Assembly (NCBI RefSeq): GCF_040643435.1
Contig: NZ_JBEYUH010000003.1
Coordinates: 186,001 to 250,000, forward strand
DNA length: 64,000 nt
Origin: Rhodococcus sp040643435
Lineage (GTDB): Bacteria > Actinomycetota > Actinomycetes > Mycobacteriales > Mycobacteriaceae
Reading direction: 5' to 3'
The position numbers and the translations under genes are program-made. Below the pieces are notes generated by a model that was given only the letters and a program-made list of their open reading frames with translations, was not told the origin of the DNA and searched no databases. This document shows positions 41,247 to 50,269 of the stretch, in pieces (the first letter of the stretch is position 1; each line of letters opens with the position of its first letter).

Positions 41247-44200
41247 ATGCTGCTCGTAGCCAACCGGGGTGAGATCGCGTTGCGCATCATCCGCACGGCG
41301 GGAGATCTCGGACTCGACACCGTCGCCGTCCACGCCGCGGACGACGCCGACAATCCGCACGTCCGCGCGGCCACGCGATACGAGGCTCTTCCGGGTTCCG
41401 GCCCGGCGGCCTACCTCGATCCCGCCGCGATCATCCGCGTCGCCCGCGCGACCGGGTGCACGCTCGTGCATCCGGGCTACGGATTCCTGAGCGAGAACCC
41501 GGACTTCGCACAGGCCTGCGCCGAAGCCGGACTCACCTTCGTCGGACCTTCTCCGCAGGCGCTGCGGGTTCTCGGCGACAAGCAGGCCACCCGGCAGGTG
41601 GCGGAAGAACTCGGCATCCCGGTTGCGGACGCCACTGGGGTGAGCGACCCGGAGACAGTGCGTTCCTTCCTGCACGAACATTCCCGCGGGATCGTCGTCA
41701 AAGCGCTTGCGGGCGGGGGTGGTCGCGGCATGCGGGTGGTCCGCGACGCCGGCGATCTCGAGGAGGCCTGCAGGCTCGCGGCGGCGGAAGCGCGAGCGGC
41801 CTTCGGTGACGACGGGTTGTACGCCGAGGCGCTCGTCGAACGTGCCCGGCACATCGAGGTGCAGGTCGTGGCTGCGGAGTCGGATGCCGGCACCCGGGCG
41901 GTAGCGCTGGGTGACCGCGACTGCAGTGTGCAGCGCCGCCATCAGAAACTGGTGGAAATCGCGCCGGCACCGGACCTTCCCGACTCCCTGCGGCGGGATC
42001 TGCATGCTGCTGCCGTCCGCGCGATCGGCACGATCCGCTGTCACGGGCTCTCGACGGTCGAGTTTCTCGTGTACGATGGCGGTTACGTGCTTCTCGAGGT
42101 CAATCCTCGAATCCAGGTGGAGCACACCGTCACCGAGGAGGTGACAGGTGTCGACCTCGTGGCGACGCAACTTGCGGTGGCTCGCGGGGCGAAATTCGAG
42201 GAACTCGCCCTCCCCGCGGGTATCACGTTCACAGGCGGTGACCTCGAAGGGCATCCCGCTGTCCCGTCCGGGGTGGCGCTGCAGGTGCGCGTCAATGCCG
42301 AGAGGCCGCGTGCCGACGGGTTCGCTGCGCCCGCCACCGGTACGCTCACCACGTTCACGCCACCCACGGGCCCGGGCGTCCGCGTCGACACCCACGGCCG
42401 GCCCGGTCTCGAGGTGACCGCCCGTTACGATTCGCTGCTCGCGAAGGTCGTCGCATATGTGCGCTCCGGTGATCGCGCAGCCGTCCTGCGCAAGGCTTCG
42501 ACCGCCCTCGGGGAGTTCGTCGTCGAAGGTATCGACACCAACCGCGACCTTCTTCGGAAGATACTCGACGACAAGGATTTCCGCTCCGGTGACATCAATA
42601 CGGCCTGGCTGGAGGAAAGGCTCGCCGATTTCGTCGACGCCGAACCGGATGTCCCGGTGGAGGAGGTGGATCTGCTCCCGGACGAGCGGGTGATCCGCAC
42701 CGAGATGGTCGGCACGGTCGTGGAGGTCGCTCGCGAGGGTGACACGGTCGTGGCCGGCGGCCCGATCGCCGTGCTCGACGCGATGAAGATGCAGCACGAG
42801 ATCCGGGCACCTGCACGCGCGGTGATCGCGCGGGTGCTCGTCCGGCCGGGCCGGACGGTGGCCCCGGGCACTGTCCTCGCGGTGGTCCGTATCCCGGACG
42901 CGACCGACGCGACGAGTGGTGCGGCCACGATCGGCGCCGCAACGCCGTTCGATCTCGACACCGAGCGCGCCGACCTCGACGAGATCCGTCGCCGACACGA
43001 GGTCACCACCGACGCAGCGCGGCCGGAGACCATGGCGAAACGGCATCGGCTGGGAAGACGTACGGCGAGAGAGAACATCGACGATCTCGTCGACGACGGG
43101 ACGTTCGTCGAGTACGGACCCCTGGTGCTGGCGGCGCAACGCGGACGGCGCAGCGAAGAGGACCTCGTCGCAAACACTCCTGCGGACGGCCTGGTGGGCG
43201 GAACGGCCCGGATCGGTGGCGCCGAAGTCGTCGTGATGTCCTACGACTACACGGTTCTCGCGGGAACCCAAGGGCGGAACAACCACCGCAAGACCGATCG
43301 GTTGCTCGAACTCGCGGCCCGGCGGCGAGTGCCGGTCGTGCTGTTCGCCGAGGGCGGTGGTGGACGCCCCGGAGACGTCGACGCCGGGCCCGGTGCGGGT
43401 CTCGAACTGCCCACTTTCCGCTCGATGGCGTCCCTGCGCGGACGCGTGCCCACTGTCGCGATCGTCTCCGGACGGTGTTTCGCGGGCAACGCCGCACTCG
43501 CCGGGGTGTGCGATGTGCTCATCGCGACGCCCGATGCCAACATCGGTATGGGTGGTCCCGCGATGATCGAGGGCGGAGGTCTCGGGGTGTACCGCCCCGA
43601 GGACATCGGGCCGATCGACGTGCAGCGCCGCAACGGCGTGGTGCACCTCGCCGCCCGCGACGAACCGCACGCCGTGGATCTCGCTCGCCGGTATCTCGCC
43701 TATTTCACCGTGAGGGAGGAGGACTGGCAGGTACCCGACCCGCGGCTCGCGCGACATGTAGTGCCCGAGAACAGGACCCGAGCGTACGATGTGCGGGATG
43801 CGATCGACGCGATCGCGGATGTGGGTTCGGTCCTCGAACTGCGGCCCGAATACGGCGGCGGGATGGTCACGGCCCTGATGCGGGTGGAAGGCGTCACCCT
43901 CGGCGTACTCGCCAACAGCAGCGTGCATCTCGGCGGAGCGATCGATGCGCAGGCCGCCGACAAGGCCGCGGATTTTCTCGAACTGTGCGAGTCACATCGG
44001 CTTCCCGTGTTGAGCCTGTGCGACACACCGGGTTTCATGGTCGGTCCGGAATCGGAGGAAGAGGCCACCGTGCGCCGCTTCGGACGCTTCTTCGTCGCCG
44101 GTGCGCGCCTGACCGTCCCCTTCGGGACGATCATTCTCCGCAAGGGTTACGGGCTCGGTGCGATGGCGATGGCCGGTGGGTCCTTCCACGCTCCCGAATT

Positions 44201-44447
44201 CACCATCGCATGGCCGACCGGAGAGATCGGTGGGATGGGGCTCGAGGGGGCGGTGCGGCTCGGTTTCCGCAAGGAACTCGACAAAGCTGAGACAGACCGG
44301 GCGCGCGAGGAGTTGTTCGAACAGCTCGTCGCGCTCGCCTACCGGCAGGGCAGAGCGTTGCAGGCGGCCACGAATTTCGAGCTCGACGACGTCGTCGATC
44401 CGGCCGACAGCCGCAGCTGGATCGCACGACTGGTGCAGCAGCGATGA
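41247..44447 (+). CDS. Single-chain biotin-dependent long-chain acyl-CoA carboxylase
   Basis: All parts of an acyl-CoA carboxylase lie in one 1066-residue chain. Residues 1-450 are biotin carboxylase (MLLVANRGEIALRIIRTA, KALAGGGGRGMR, EVNPRIQVEHTVTEE). A biotin carrier follows, with the biotinyl lysine at Lys514 in DAMKMQH. The C-terminal half is the carboxyltransferase (RRTARENIDDLVDDGTFVEYG to the end), with both N and C subdomains. This layout matches the single-chain long-chain acyl-CoA carboxylase described from Mycobacterium avium. Substrate preference is inferred from that. An AAGGAAAGGG ribosome site precedes the ATG. Confidence 0.92.
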   Translation: MLLVANRGEIALRIIRTAGDLGLDTVAVHAADDADNPHVRAATRYEALPGSGPAAYLDPAAIIRVARATGCTLVHPGYGFLSENPDFAQACAEAGLTFVGPSPQALRVLGDKQATRQVAEELGIPVADATGVSDPETVRSFLHEHSRGIVVKALAGGGGRGMRVVRDAGDLEEACRLAAAEARAAFGDDGLYAEALVERARHIEVQVVAAESDAGTRAVALGDRDCSVQRRHQKLVEIAPAPDLPDSLRRDLHAAAVRAIGTIRCHGLSTVEFLVYDGGYVLLEVNPRIQVEHTVTEEVTGVDLVATQLAVARGAKFEELALPAGITFTGGDLEGHPAVPSGVALQVRVNAERPRADGFAAPATGTLTTFTPPTGPGVRVDTHGRPGLEVTARYDSLLAKVVAYVRSGDRAAVLRKASTALGEFVVEGIDTNRDLLRKILDDKDFRSGDINTAWLEERLADFVDAEPDVPVEEVDLLPDERVIRTEMVGTVVEVAREGDTVVAGGPIAVLDAMKMQHEIRAPARAVIARVLVRPGRTVAPGTVLAVVRIPDATDATSGAATIGAATPFDLDTERADLDEIRRRHEVTTDAARPETMAKRHRLGRRTARENIDDLVDDGTFVEYGPLVLAAQRGRRSEEDLVANTPADGLVGGTARIGGAEVVVMSYDYTVLAGTQGRNNHRKTDRLLELAARRRVPVVLFAEGGGGRPGDVDAGPGAGLELPTFRSMASLRGRVPTVAIVSGRCFAGNAALAGVCDVLIATPDANIGMGGPAMIEGGGLGVYRPEDIGPIDVQRRNGVVHLAARDEPHAVDLARRYLAYFTVREEDWQVPDPRLARHVVPENRTRAYDVRDAIDAIADVGSVLELRPEYGGGMVTALMRVEGVTLGVLANSSVHLGGAIDAQAADKAADFLELCESHRLPVLSLCDTPGFMVGPESEEEATVRRFGRFFVAGARLTVPFGTIILRKGYGLGAMAMAGGSFHAPEFTIAWPTGEIGGMGLEGAVRLGFRKELDKAETDRAREELFEQLVALAYRQGRALQAATNFELDDVVDPADSRSWIARLVQQR

Positions 44448-44466
44448 AGGCGGGTATCCCACACTC

Positions 44467-45105
44467 ATGGTGACCTATCCCGGCGCGCAGCGGTTCGTAC
44501 CCGACAGCCGCCGCCTCGCAGAACTCGCCGCCGCATCCACGGGGTGCCGGGGATGCGATCTCTACAAGGCGGCCGAACGCACCGTCTTCGGTGGGGGAGC
44601 GCACGACGCGCGCATGCTGCTCGTCGGTGAACAACCCGGCAACGAGGAGGATCTGGCGGGAGAACCGTTCGTCGGGCCGGCCGGTCATCTGCTCGACAAG
44701 GCCCTCGAACGCGCGGGGATCGACCGTGGGAGGGTGTACGTGACCAATGCCGTCAAGCACTTCCGATTCGAGCGGTCGGCCAACGGCCGCAGGCGAATCC
44801 ACAAGAAGCCATCGGGTGGCCAGGTCGCCGCGTGCCGGCCGTGGCTCGAGGCCGAACTCGCCGCCGTGCGTCCCGAAGTGGTGGTGTGCCTCGGTGCCAC
44901 GGCCGCGCAGTCGCTGTTCGGCAAGGATTTCAAGCTCACGGAGAACCGGGGTGAGGTGCTGCACCTGCCCGGCGAGCCGGGAGACTCGTGCGACCCCGCG
45001 GTGGTCGTCACCGTCCATCCCTCGGCGGTGTTGCGAGCCAGATCGCAGCGTGACGACATGTTCCGCTCGTTCGTGCAGGATCTGGAACGCGCCGCACGCC
45101 TGTGA
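44467..45105 (+). CDS. udgX: UdgX-type uracil-DNA glycosylase
   Basis: This 212-residue uracil-DNA glycosylase superfamily member removes or traps uracil in DNA. Motif 1 reads GEQPGNEEDLAGEPFVGPAG. The distinctive loop has GRRRIHKKPSGGQ, with His112 at the position of the histidine that forms a covalent bond to uracil-excised DNA in mycobacterial UdgX (KRRIH motif). The C-terminal VTVHPSAVLR is the usual motif. The four cysteines for a Fe-S cluster fit CRGCDLYK and two later Cys. It follows the carboxylase gene by 19 bases. Confidence 0.9.
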   Translation: MVTYPGAQRFVPDSRRLAELAAASTGCRGCDLYKAAERTVFGGGAHDARMLLVGEQPGNEEDLAGEPFVGPAGHLLDKALERAGIDRGRVYVTNAVKHFRFERSANGRRRIHKKPSGGQVAACRPWLEAELAAVRPEVVVCLGATAAQSLFGKDFKLTENRGEVLHLPGEPGDSCDPAVVVTVHPSAVLRARSQRDDMFRSFVQDLERAARL

Positions 45106-45109
45106 CGAC

Positions 45110-46048
45110 TCATCCGGTCGTGGCGAGTCCCGCCGCGAGTCCGAGAGCGACCGATATCGCGCACACCTCGAGGATGGCGTTACGCAGCGACTCCTCTTCC
45201 GGGGTCCGATGCGCCGCGGCGGCGGGAACCCAGTTCCGCCGCCAGTTCCATGCGAGCACCAGTAATGAACCCAGCACGATCGCCTTCGCGAGAACGATGC
45301 GCCCGTAACCCGTGTCCAGCAGTGCGGAGATCGATCCGAGACGTACCGCCGCGTCCACGACACCTGTCACCACCAGCGCCGCCACGCACCGCAGGGACAG
45401 ATGCGAATAGCGCGGAAGCAGCTCTGCCCATGCCCCACGTCCCCGGACGGTCACGGCCAGCGCCACGAGCACCCCGAACCACACCGCCGCCGCGAGCACG
45501 TGCACCGCGTTGAACAGCGACCCGAGCGGCTGCTGCGCCATGTGGCCGGTCACCGGGCGGGCGATCAACGCCAGCGCCGCCGCGAGGAGCACCGGCAGGG
45601 TCGACCACGACGCCGATCGCCGGTATGCCACCACTGCGATCAGCGTGCTCGCCGCGACGCACGACCATGCCGCCGCATCCACCCGTCCGGTGGTGGTGAC
45701 GATGTACTCCCCGAACCGTCCCACCTCCAGTTCGGCGGCCGGCACGTCGAATGCCGTGGACGCGGCCCACGCGAGGTCGATGCTCGCGAGCACCAGCCAG
45801 ATTCCGCCGAACGCCGCGACAGCCCGCCACAGGGTGCCCGGGGTGACCGCGGGCCGACGCTGCCGCTGCACCATCGTCGCGAGTACCGCGAGTCCGAGCA
45901 CGGTGGAACCGACACACAGGCCCAAGGCCCGCACCGAACTCGACGGGGCCGGCAGAGCAAGGGAACTCGCGACGGCGATGCCCGCGACGGCTCCGAAGGC
46001 CACGCCGGCAGCGGCCACGACGAGCCACTGCCGACGCTCCGGGATCAT
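45110..46048 (-). CDS. copD: CopD-family copper transport membrane protein
   Basis: This 312-residue membrane protein has about eight helices. The CopD domain in its second half includes NAVHVLAAAVWFGVL and YSHLSLRCVAALVVTGVVDA. CopD proteins take up copper together with CopC. The start ATG 46048 lies five bases after the copC stop. It closes a YcnI-CopC-CopD operon and sits next to the cupredoxin-rich mau-like cluster. Confidence 0.88.
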   Translation of the reverse strand: MIPERRQWLVVAAAGVAFGAVAGIAVASSLALPAPSSSVRALGLCVGSTVLGLAVLATMVQRQRRPAVTPGTLWRAVAAFGGIWLVLASIDLAWAASTAFDVPAAELEVGRFGEYIVTTTGRVDAAAWSCVAASTLIAVVAYRRSASWSTLPVLLAAALALIARPVTGHMAQQPLGSLFNAVHVLAAAVWFGVLVALAVTVRGRGAWAELLPRYSHLSLRCVAALVVTGVVDAAVRLGSISALLDTGYGRIVLAKAIVLGSLLVLAWNWRRNWVPAAAAHRTPEEESLRNAILEVCAISVALGLAAGLATTG

Positions 46049-46053
46049 GCGGG

Positions 46054-46572
46054 TCAGGCCTTCGGCTTGCGCAGCGCGAAAGCGAGACCCCCGGCCACCA
46101 CCACGGCACCGGCGACGACGAACCACCACACGGCGGGCCCGCTGCCGTCATCGTCGCTTGATGCGGAACCGGGGTCTCCGGAGGCCACCTTGCCGGGCGT
46201 GCCGGTGCCTTCCTGGGTGAGAGTGAACGTGCGGGTGCCGCTGACGGGGTGCCCGTCCGCGGAGGTCACCCGGTAGGCGATCGTGTATTCGCCCACCGGT
46301 CCGAGACCGTCGAGCTCGACGGAAGCCGTCGCACCGTCGATGATCGGGTCGCTCTTCGACCACAGATTGCCGTCGGGCCCCACCACGGTCAGGGCCGCGA
46401 ACTGCTCCTGCAGGGTCTCGTTGAACGTCACGCTCACCCGATCGGGCGCCTCGGCGATCTGCGCGCCGTCCTCCGGCGAGCTGGACAGCACCACCGAATG
46501 GGCGGCCGCGGAACCGACGGACAGGGACAGCGCCGCGGTCAGCGCGGCGAGGAGAACGAGGATGCGCTTCAT
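46054..46572 (-). CDS. copC: CopC-domain copper-binding protein
   Basis: This 172-residue exported protein has a signal peptide ending SAAAHS, so the mature chain begins with His, a common Cu(II) ligand in CopC. The beta-sandwich domain includes SSPEDGAQIAEAPDRVSVTF and VTSADGHPVSGTRTF. A C-terminal helix (AVWWFVVAGAVVVAGGLAFA) anchors it. Its start overlaps the stop of the YcnI gene (ATGA). Confidence 0.9.
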   Translation of the reverse strand: MKRILVLLAALTAALSLSVGSAAAHSVVLSSSPEDGAQIAEAPDRVSVTFNETLQEQFAALTVVGPDGNLWSKSDPIIDGATASVELDGLGPVGEYTIAYRVTSADGHPVSGTRTFTLTQEGTGTPGKVASGDPGSASSDDDGSGPAVWWFVVAGAVVVAGGLAFALRKPKA

Positions 46573-47243
46573 GCCCGCCGCCCTCGGATCACGGCACCGA
46601 GGCCGAGTGCAGCGCCGAGGGCGCCGAGCACGAGGCCGATGCCACCGAGCCACCGCGCGGTGGTGTCGGTGGCGGCCGCCGCCGCGTCGCCCGTCTCTTC
46701 GGTGCCGGTGGGGTGGGTGTCGGCGGCACCATGCCCGTGACCGTCGCCGCTGCTCGCCGCGAGCGTGACGGTCGGGGCGGGGCGCTCGGGCTCGGCGTCA
46801 CCGGCCGCAATCTCGTCCCATGCGACGACCTCTCCGTCGCTGTAGGTCTGGATCGCGGGGAATGCGACCTCGTCTTCCTCGGGCATGGGACCGGCGGACA
46901 GGACGAACTGCTGGAACTGGCCCGGTGCGACCTGCACGTTCGGCTCGGCGGTCCAGGTCACCGCCGTGGCGAGCTGAGACTCCGGGTCCTTCTCGACGGT
47001 GGCGGTCCAGCCGGGCAGCGGTTCGGTGCGTGCCGAGCGCAGGCCGGGCAGTTCCACGGTGACGGCAGTGGTGCCGGCGGTCTCGGACTCTGTGGGTACT
47101 CGGAAGGTCAGGACGGTGTAACCGCCCTGCTCGGCGCCGGGAGCGACGACGGTGACGTGAGCGGCGGCGACGCCGGCACCCGCGACCGTCAGTGCGGCGG
47201 TTGCGGTCGCGCTCACGAGGACGCGACGGGAGAGCTGGGACAT
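46569..47243 (-). CDS. YcnI-family copper-binding protein
   Basis: This 224-residue protein has a signal peptide ending GVAAAHV, so the mature N-terminal residue is the His that anchors the copper site in YcnI (DUF1775) proteins, next to a Trp-containing copper-brace type domain. The core YTVLTFRVPTESETAGT and PGQFQQFVLSAG match the family. A His-rich linker (GDGHGHGAADTH) and a C-terminal helix follow. It begins the YcnI-CopC-CopD unit. Confidence 0.88.
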   Translation of the reverse strand: MSQLSRRVLVSATATAALTVAGAGVAAAHVTVVAPGAEQGGYTVLTFRVPTESETAGTTAVTVELPGLRSARTEPLPGWTATVEKDPESQLATAVTWTAEPNVQVAPGQFQQFVLSAGPMPEEDEVAFPAIQTYSDGEVVAWDEIAAGDAEPERPAPTVTLAASSGDGHGHGAADTHPTGTEETGDAAAAATDTTARWLGGIGLVLGALGAALGLGAVIRGRRA

Positions 47244-47280
47244 CTGTTGGTCTTTCTCGTGGGAAGAGGGTCGATGATCG

Positions 47281-47769
47281 TCACGTTCGGGCCGCGGCGA
47301 TCGGGGGTCCTCTCCTCGAGATGGCCGGGGGCGCGCGCCCCCATACGAGCCGGTCCGTCGACGAGGTCGGGGCGAGCACGGCCGGCCTGTCGACGACGGG
47401 ACCGCGAATCAGGACGATCTTCCAAGCGGTGCTGCACGCCCCGTACAGGCGGGCAGCTGCACCGAGCAACACCGCGCAGCCCGCGATGGCGATCATGTGC
47501 GCGCCCAGCATGGACGCGGACATGTGCCCGTGGCCTGCCACCAGGACGGAGAGCACGACGTGTATCGCCGCCTGTCCGCCGGTGAGAAGGACGAGCGGAG
47601 GCAGCGACGGCTGATTCGCGCCGAGGATCCCGACCGCCGCTGCGACCGCGATCAGCAGTACTGCGACAGGTCCCGACGGCACACCGCCTCCGGCGGCGCC
47701 GTGGGCAGCCACCGCCAGCACCGCTGTCGCGATGCCCGCGGTGGTGCCGAGAACGGTCGGACTGGTCAC
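47281..47769 (-). CDS. Small multi-pass membrane protein of unknown function
   Basis: This 162-residue protein from GTG 47769 has four or five hydrophobic helices (TAGIATAVLAVAAHGAAGG, then VAVLLIAVAAAVGILG, then further helices) and a His/Met-containing loop AGHGHMSASMLGAHMIAIAG. Its C-terminal tail is disordered. The upstream position before YcnI-CopC-CopD and the His/Met loop suggest a copper link. I cannot name the family. No clear ribosome site precedes the GTG. Confidence 0.65.
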   Translation of the reverse strand: MTSPTVLGTTAGIATAVLAVAAHGAAGGGVPSGPVAVLLIAVAAAVGILGANQPSLPPLVLLTGGQAAIHVVLSVLVAGHGHMSASMLGAHMIAIAGCAVLLGAAARLYGACSTAWKIVLIRGPVVDRPAVLAPTSSTDRLVWGRAPPAISRRGPPIAAART

Positions 47770-47798
47770 TGCTGCTGGGTCTTCTCGATTCCGGTGCC

Positions 47799-48482
47799 TC
47801 AGCGCACGCCGAGGCGCGCGAGCAGATCCGCTTCGATGCCGTCGAGTTCCGACGAGATCGCCGCGTGCGCCGACTTCCGTCGTGCGGCCGGCATCTGCTC
47901 GGCCGTCTGCACTGCGGCCGTCAGATCGGTGAGCCGCTCGCGGGTGGCGGTGGCGAACTTCTGGGTCTCGGCATCCTTGGGATTGCGCTGTTCGACCTTC
48001 GCGAGCGACTGCTCCGCCCCCGCGATGCGGGCGCTGAGCCGTGCACCGTGTCCGGTGAACGAGCCGAGTTCCTCGATCGGCACACCGAGTTGCTGTGCCC
48101 GGCGCGCGTCGAGCTGCCCGCGAAGGGCCGTGACCGCCTGGTAGACGATAGGCACGAGTACCGGCGCGAGCAGCCGTGCGACCGCGAGATAGCGGCGCAC
48201 CTTTGCTGCGGTGAGGCCTTGGTTCTCGGCGGCCTTCTTCTGAGCCTTGAGCGTCGCGATCTGTTCCTTTTCGACTTTCGCCTGCGACTTCACGAGCTCC
48301 TGATCGAGCCTGACCTGGGACTTCGCGAGCTTTCTGTCGATCTTGGACTTCGCCTTGGCCGCCCGCCGGTCGTTCTTGAGCCGATTCTTCGCGACGAGTC
48401 TGGCCTCGAGCTTCGCCTTGGCTCTCAGCGCCTTGGCCTCCGCCCGACGAGTCGCGCGACGCTTCCGTGTGAACAACCCCAT
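47799..48482 (-). CDS. DUF6474 family protein
   Basis: This 227-residue protein has a Lys/Arg/Ala-rich N-terminal half that should form a long coiled coil (MGLFTRKRRATRRAEAKALR and onward), then VARLLAPVLVPIVYQAVTALRG and a second helical segment. It matches the DUF6474 group of Mycobacteriales by composition and layout. Function is unknown. It precedes the small membrane-protein gene by 29 bases. Confidence 0.75.
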   Translation of the reverse strand: MGLFTRKRRATRRAEAKALRAKAKLEARLVAKNRLKNDRRAAKAKSKIDRKLAKSQVRLDQELVKSQAKVEKEQIATLKAQKKAAENQGLTAAKVRRYLAVARLLAPVLVPIVYQAVTALRGQLDARRAQQLGVPIEELGSFTGHGARLSARIAGAEQSLAKVEQRNPKDAETQKFATATRERLTDLTAAVQTAEQMPAARRKSAHAAISSELDGIEADLLARLGVR

Positions 48483-48592
48483 CGAACAGCACCCTCCATT
48501 CGGTACGACACGACGCTCCGGCGCCCCGCGTCAGCCTAACGTGGCGGTGCTGCCGCGAGCCGTCGCCTGTGCAGGGAATACCCTGGAATGTC

Positions 48593-50209
48593 GTGGAGGC
48601 AACCGGAGAGCTACCGCGGTCCGAACGCGGAGGGTCAGAACGCACAGCCGTCACCATCGAGGCCGCTGCGCTGACGAGGTGCCGCCACCGGGTCTGGCTC
48701 GACGCCACATTTCCCGACGTAGCCGCTGGTGCACCCGAGAATCCGGGTGCGCGGCAACGGCAGGAAGCAGCGGCGGCTCACCGTGAGGCGATCCGGCAGA
48801 AACTGTTCGACGCCGACCCGGACGGATGGGTGCTCGTCGCCCCCGAGGGGCCGATGTCGCAGCGCGCCGAGCGCACCCTCGACGCGTGTCGCGCGGTTGC
48901 CGACCGGATCTGGGGTGCGGTCCTGCCGACCGAACCCGATACCGGGCGCCGCGGCCGGTCGGAGATCCTGCTGCGCGATGCCGAACGCGGTGGGTACATT
49001 CCGGTCATCGTCGTCAACCACAAGGTCACCGATCCAGGGCGCGGCGCGGTCACGAGCGATCTGTTCGCCTGGGAACCTGTCGTCGACGAGACCCGCAAGG
49101 TGCGCAGTCAGGTGCGCGACCAGATGCGTCTGGCGCATCTCTACCGGATGCTCGAGCGGCACGGACTCGCGAGCCCCGCGAAGGTCGCCGGTGCGATCGG
49201 CTACGGCGGTGACTGCATCCTCGTGCACGATCTCGATCCGATCCTCGACGATTACGACGCCCGACTGGCCGATCGCATCCGGATCGCGCGGGGTCTCACC
49301 CCGACCTCGCCGTCGCAGATCGGGGAGTGCAAGACCTGCCCGTGGTGGGATCGCTGCCGCGCCGAACTGGCCCGTGAACGGGATGTGTCGCTGGTCGCGC
49401 CGGGGCAGCGCGCCGAAGTGCTGCGCAAACTGGAGGTGCACACCATCGACGGACTCGCCCGGTGGGAGGGGGAGGAACCGGAGGCGTGGCCGCAGGGTTC
49501 GTTCGAGGACGCGATCGTAACGGCGCGGGCATGGCTCGCCGATGCGCCGCTCGTCCGTCGCTACCGGCACGTACACGTGCACCGGGCCGACATCGAGGTC
49601 GACATCGACATGGAGAGCTATCACGAGCACGGCGCCTATCTGTGGGGCACGCTGCTCAACTCCGGATCGAGCTCGGAGTACCTTCCCTTCGCGACCTGGG
49701 AGCCGGTGCCCACCGACGACGAGGCGCGTTCGTTCGCGGAATTCTGGCGCTGGTTGTCGGACCAGCGGCGTACCGCTGAGCGTCGCGGGAAAACGTTTGC
49801 AGCCTACTGTTATTCGCGATCCGCCGAGGACAAGTGGTTGTTGTCGTCGGCACGGCGGTTCCACGGATTCCCCGGGGTACCGGAACTCGCCGAGGTCAAG
49901 GCGTTCATCGGCTCGAACGGGTGGGTGGACATATTCCAGGCGGTCACGGACCAGTTCGTCTGCCCGAACGGTAAGGGTCTGAAGAAGATCGCGCCGATCG
50001 CCGGGCATCACTGGCGCGATGCGGAGGCCGGGGGAGAAGCGTCGATGAGCTGGTATCGCGAGGCGGTGGGCATGACGGGTCCACCCGACCCGGCGCAGCG
50101 GGTGCGGCTCCTCGAGTACAACGAGGACGATGTGATCGCGACGAAGGTCCTGCGCGAGTGGATGAGTGATCGTGCTGTGCTGGACATTCCGTACGTCGAA
50201 GACCTCTAG
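48593..50209 (+). CDS. TM0106-family RecB-like nuclease
   Basis: This protein of about 538 residues belongs to the TM0106/RecB-like family: an N-terminal PD-(D/E)xK-type region (HKVTDPGRGAVTSDLFAWE) with a C-terminal cysteine group (CKTCPWWDRC), then an RNase H-like domain (DIDMESYHEHGAYLWG and VRLLEYNEDDVIATKVLREW). The family is predicted to bind nucleic acid, and its activity has not been proven to my knowledge. Start is uncertain: GTG 48593 or 48569. Confidence 0.78.
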   Translation: MEATGELPRSERGGSERTAVTIEAAALTRCRHRVWLDATFPDVAAGAPENPGARQRQEAAAAHREAIRQKLFDADPDGWVLVAPEGPMSQRAERTLDACRAVADRIWGAVLPTEPDTGRRGRSEILLRDAERGGYIPVIVVNHKVTDPGRGAVTSDLFAWEPVVDETRKVRSQVRDQMRLAHLYRMLERHGLASPAKVAGAIGYGGDCILVHDLDPILDDYDARLADRIRIARGLTPTSPSQIGECKTCPWWDRCRAELARERDVSLVAPGQRAEVLRKLEVHTIDGLARWEGEEPEAWPQGSFEDAIVTARAWLADAPLVRRYRHVHVHRADIEVDIDMESYHEHGAYLWGTLLNSGSSSEYLPFATWEPVPTDDEARSFAEFWRWLSDQRRTAERRGKTFAAYCYSRSAEDKWLLSSARRFHGFPGVPELAEVKAFIGSNGWVDIFQAVTDQFVCPNGKGLKKIAPIAGHHWRDAEAGGEASMSWYREAVGMTGPPDPAQRVRLLEYNEDDVIATKVLREWMSDRAVLDIPYVEDL

Positions 50210-50222
50210 GGCGCGTGGCGGC

Positions 50223-50264
50223 CGTGCGTGGTTCCGGTGGCAGGGCCGGCCGGAACCACGCACG
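50223..50264. terminator. Bidirectional hairpin terminator
   Basis: A perfect 15-bp inverted repeat (CGTGCGTGGTTCCGG / CCGGAACCACGCACG) with a 12-base loop lies between the convergent nuclease gene and the last gene of the mau-like operon. Confidence 0.8.
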
Positions 50265-50269
50265 ACGTT

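Noticed and set aside
41043..43928. A 961-codon open frame on the minus strand
   Set aside because: It lies wholly opposite the acyl-CoA carboxylase gene, its translation is rich in His, Arg and Asp without any domain, and long antisense frames are normal at this GC content.
47770..48708. Long upstream extension of the small membrane-protein frame (475 codons)
   Set aside because: It overlaps the DUF6474 gene in another frame and is Arg/Gly-rich without helices.
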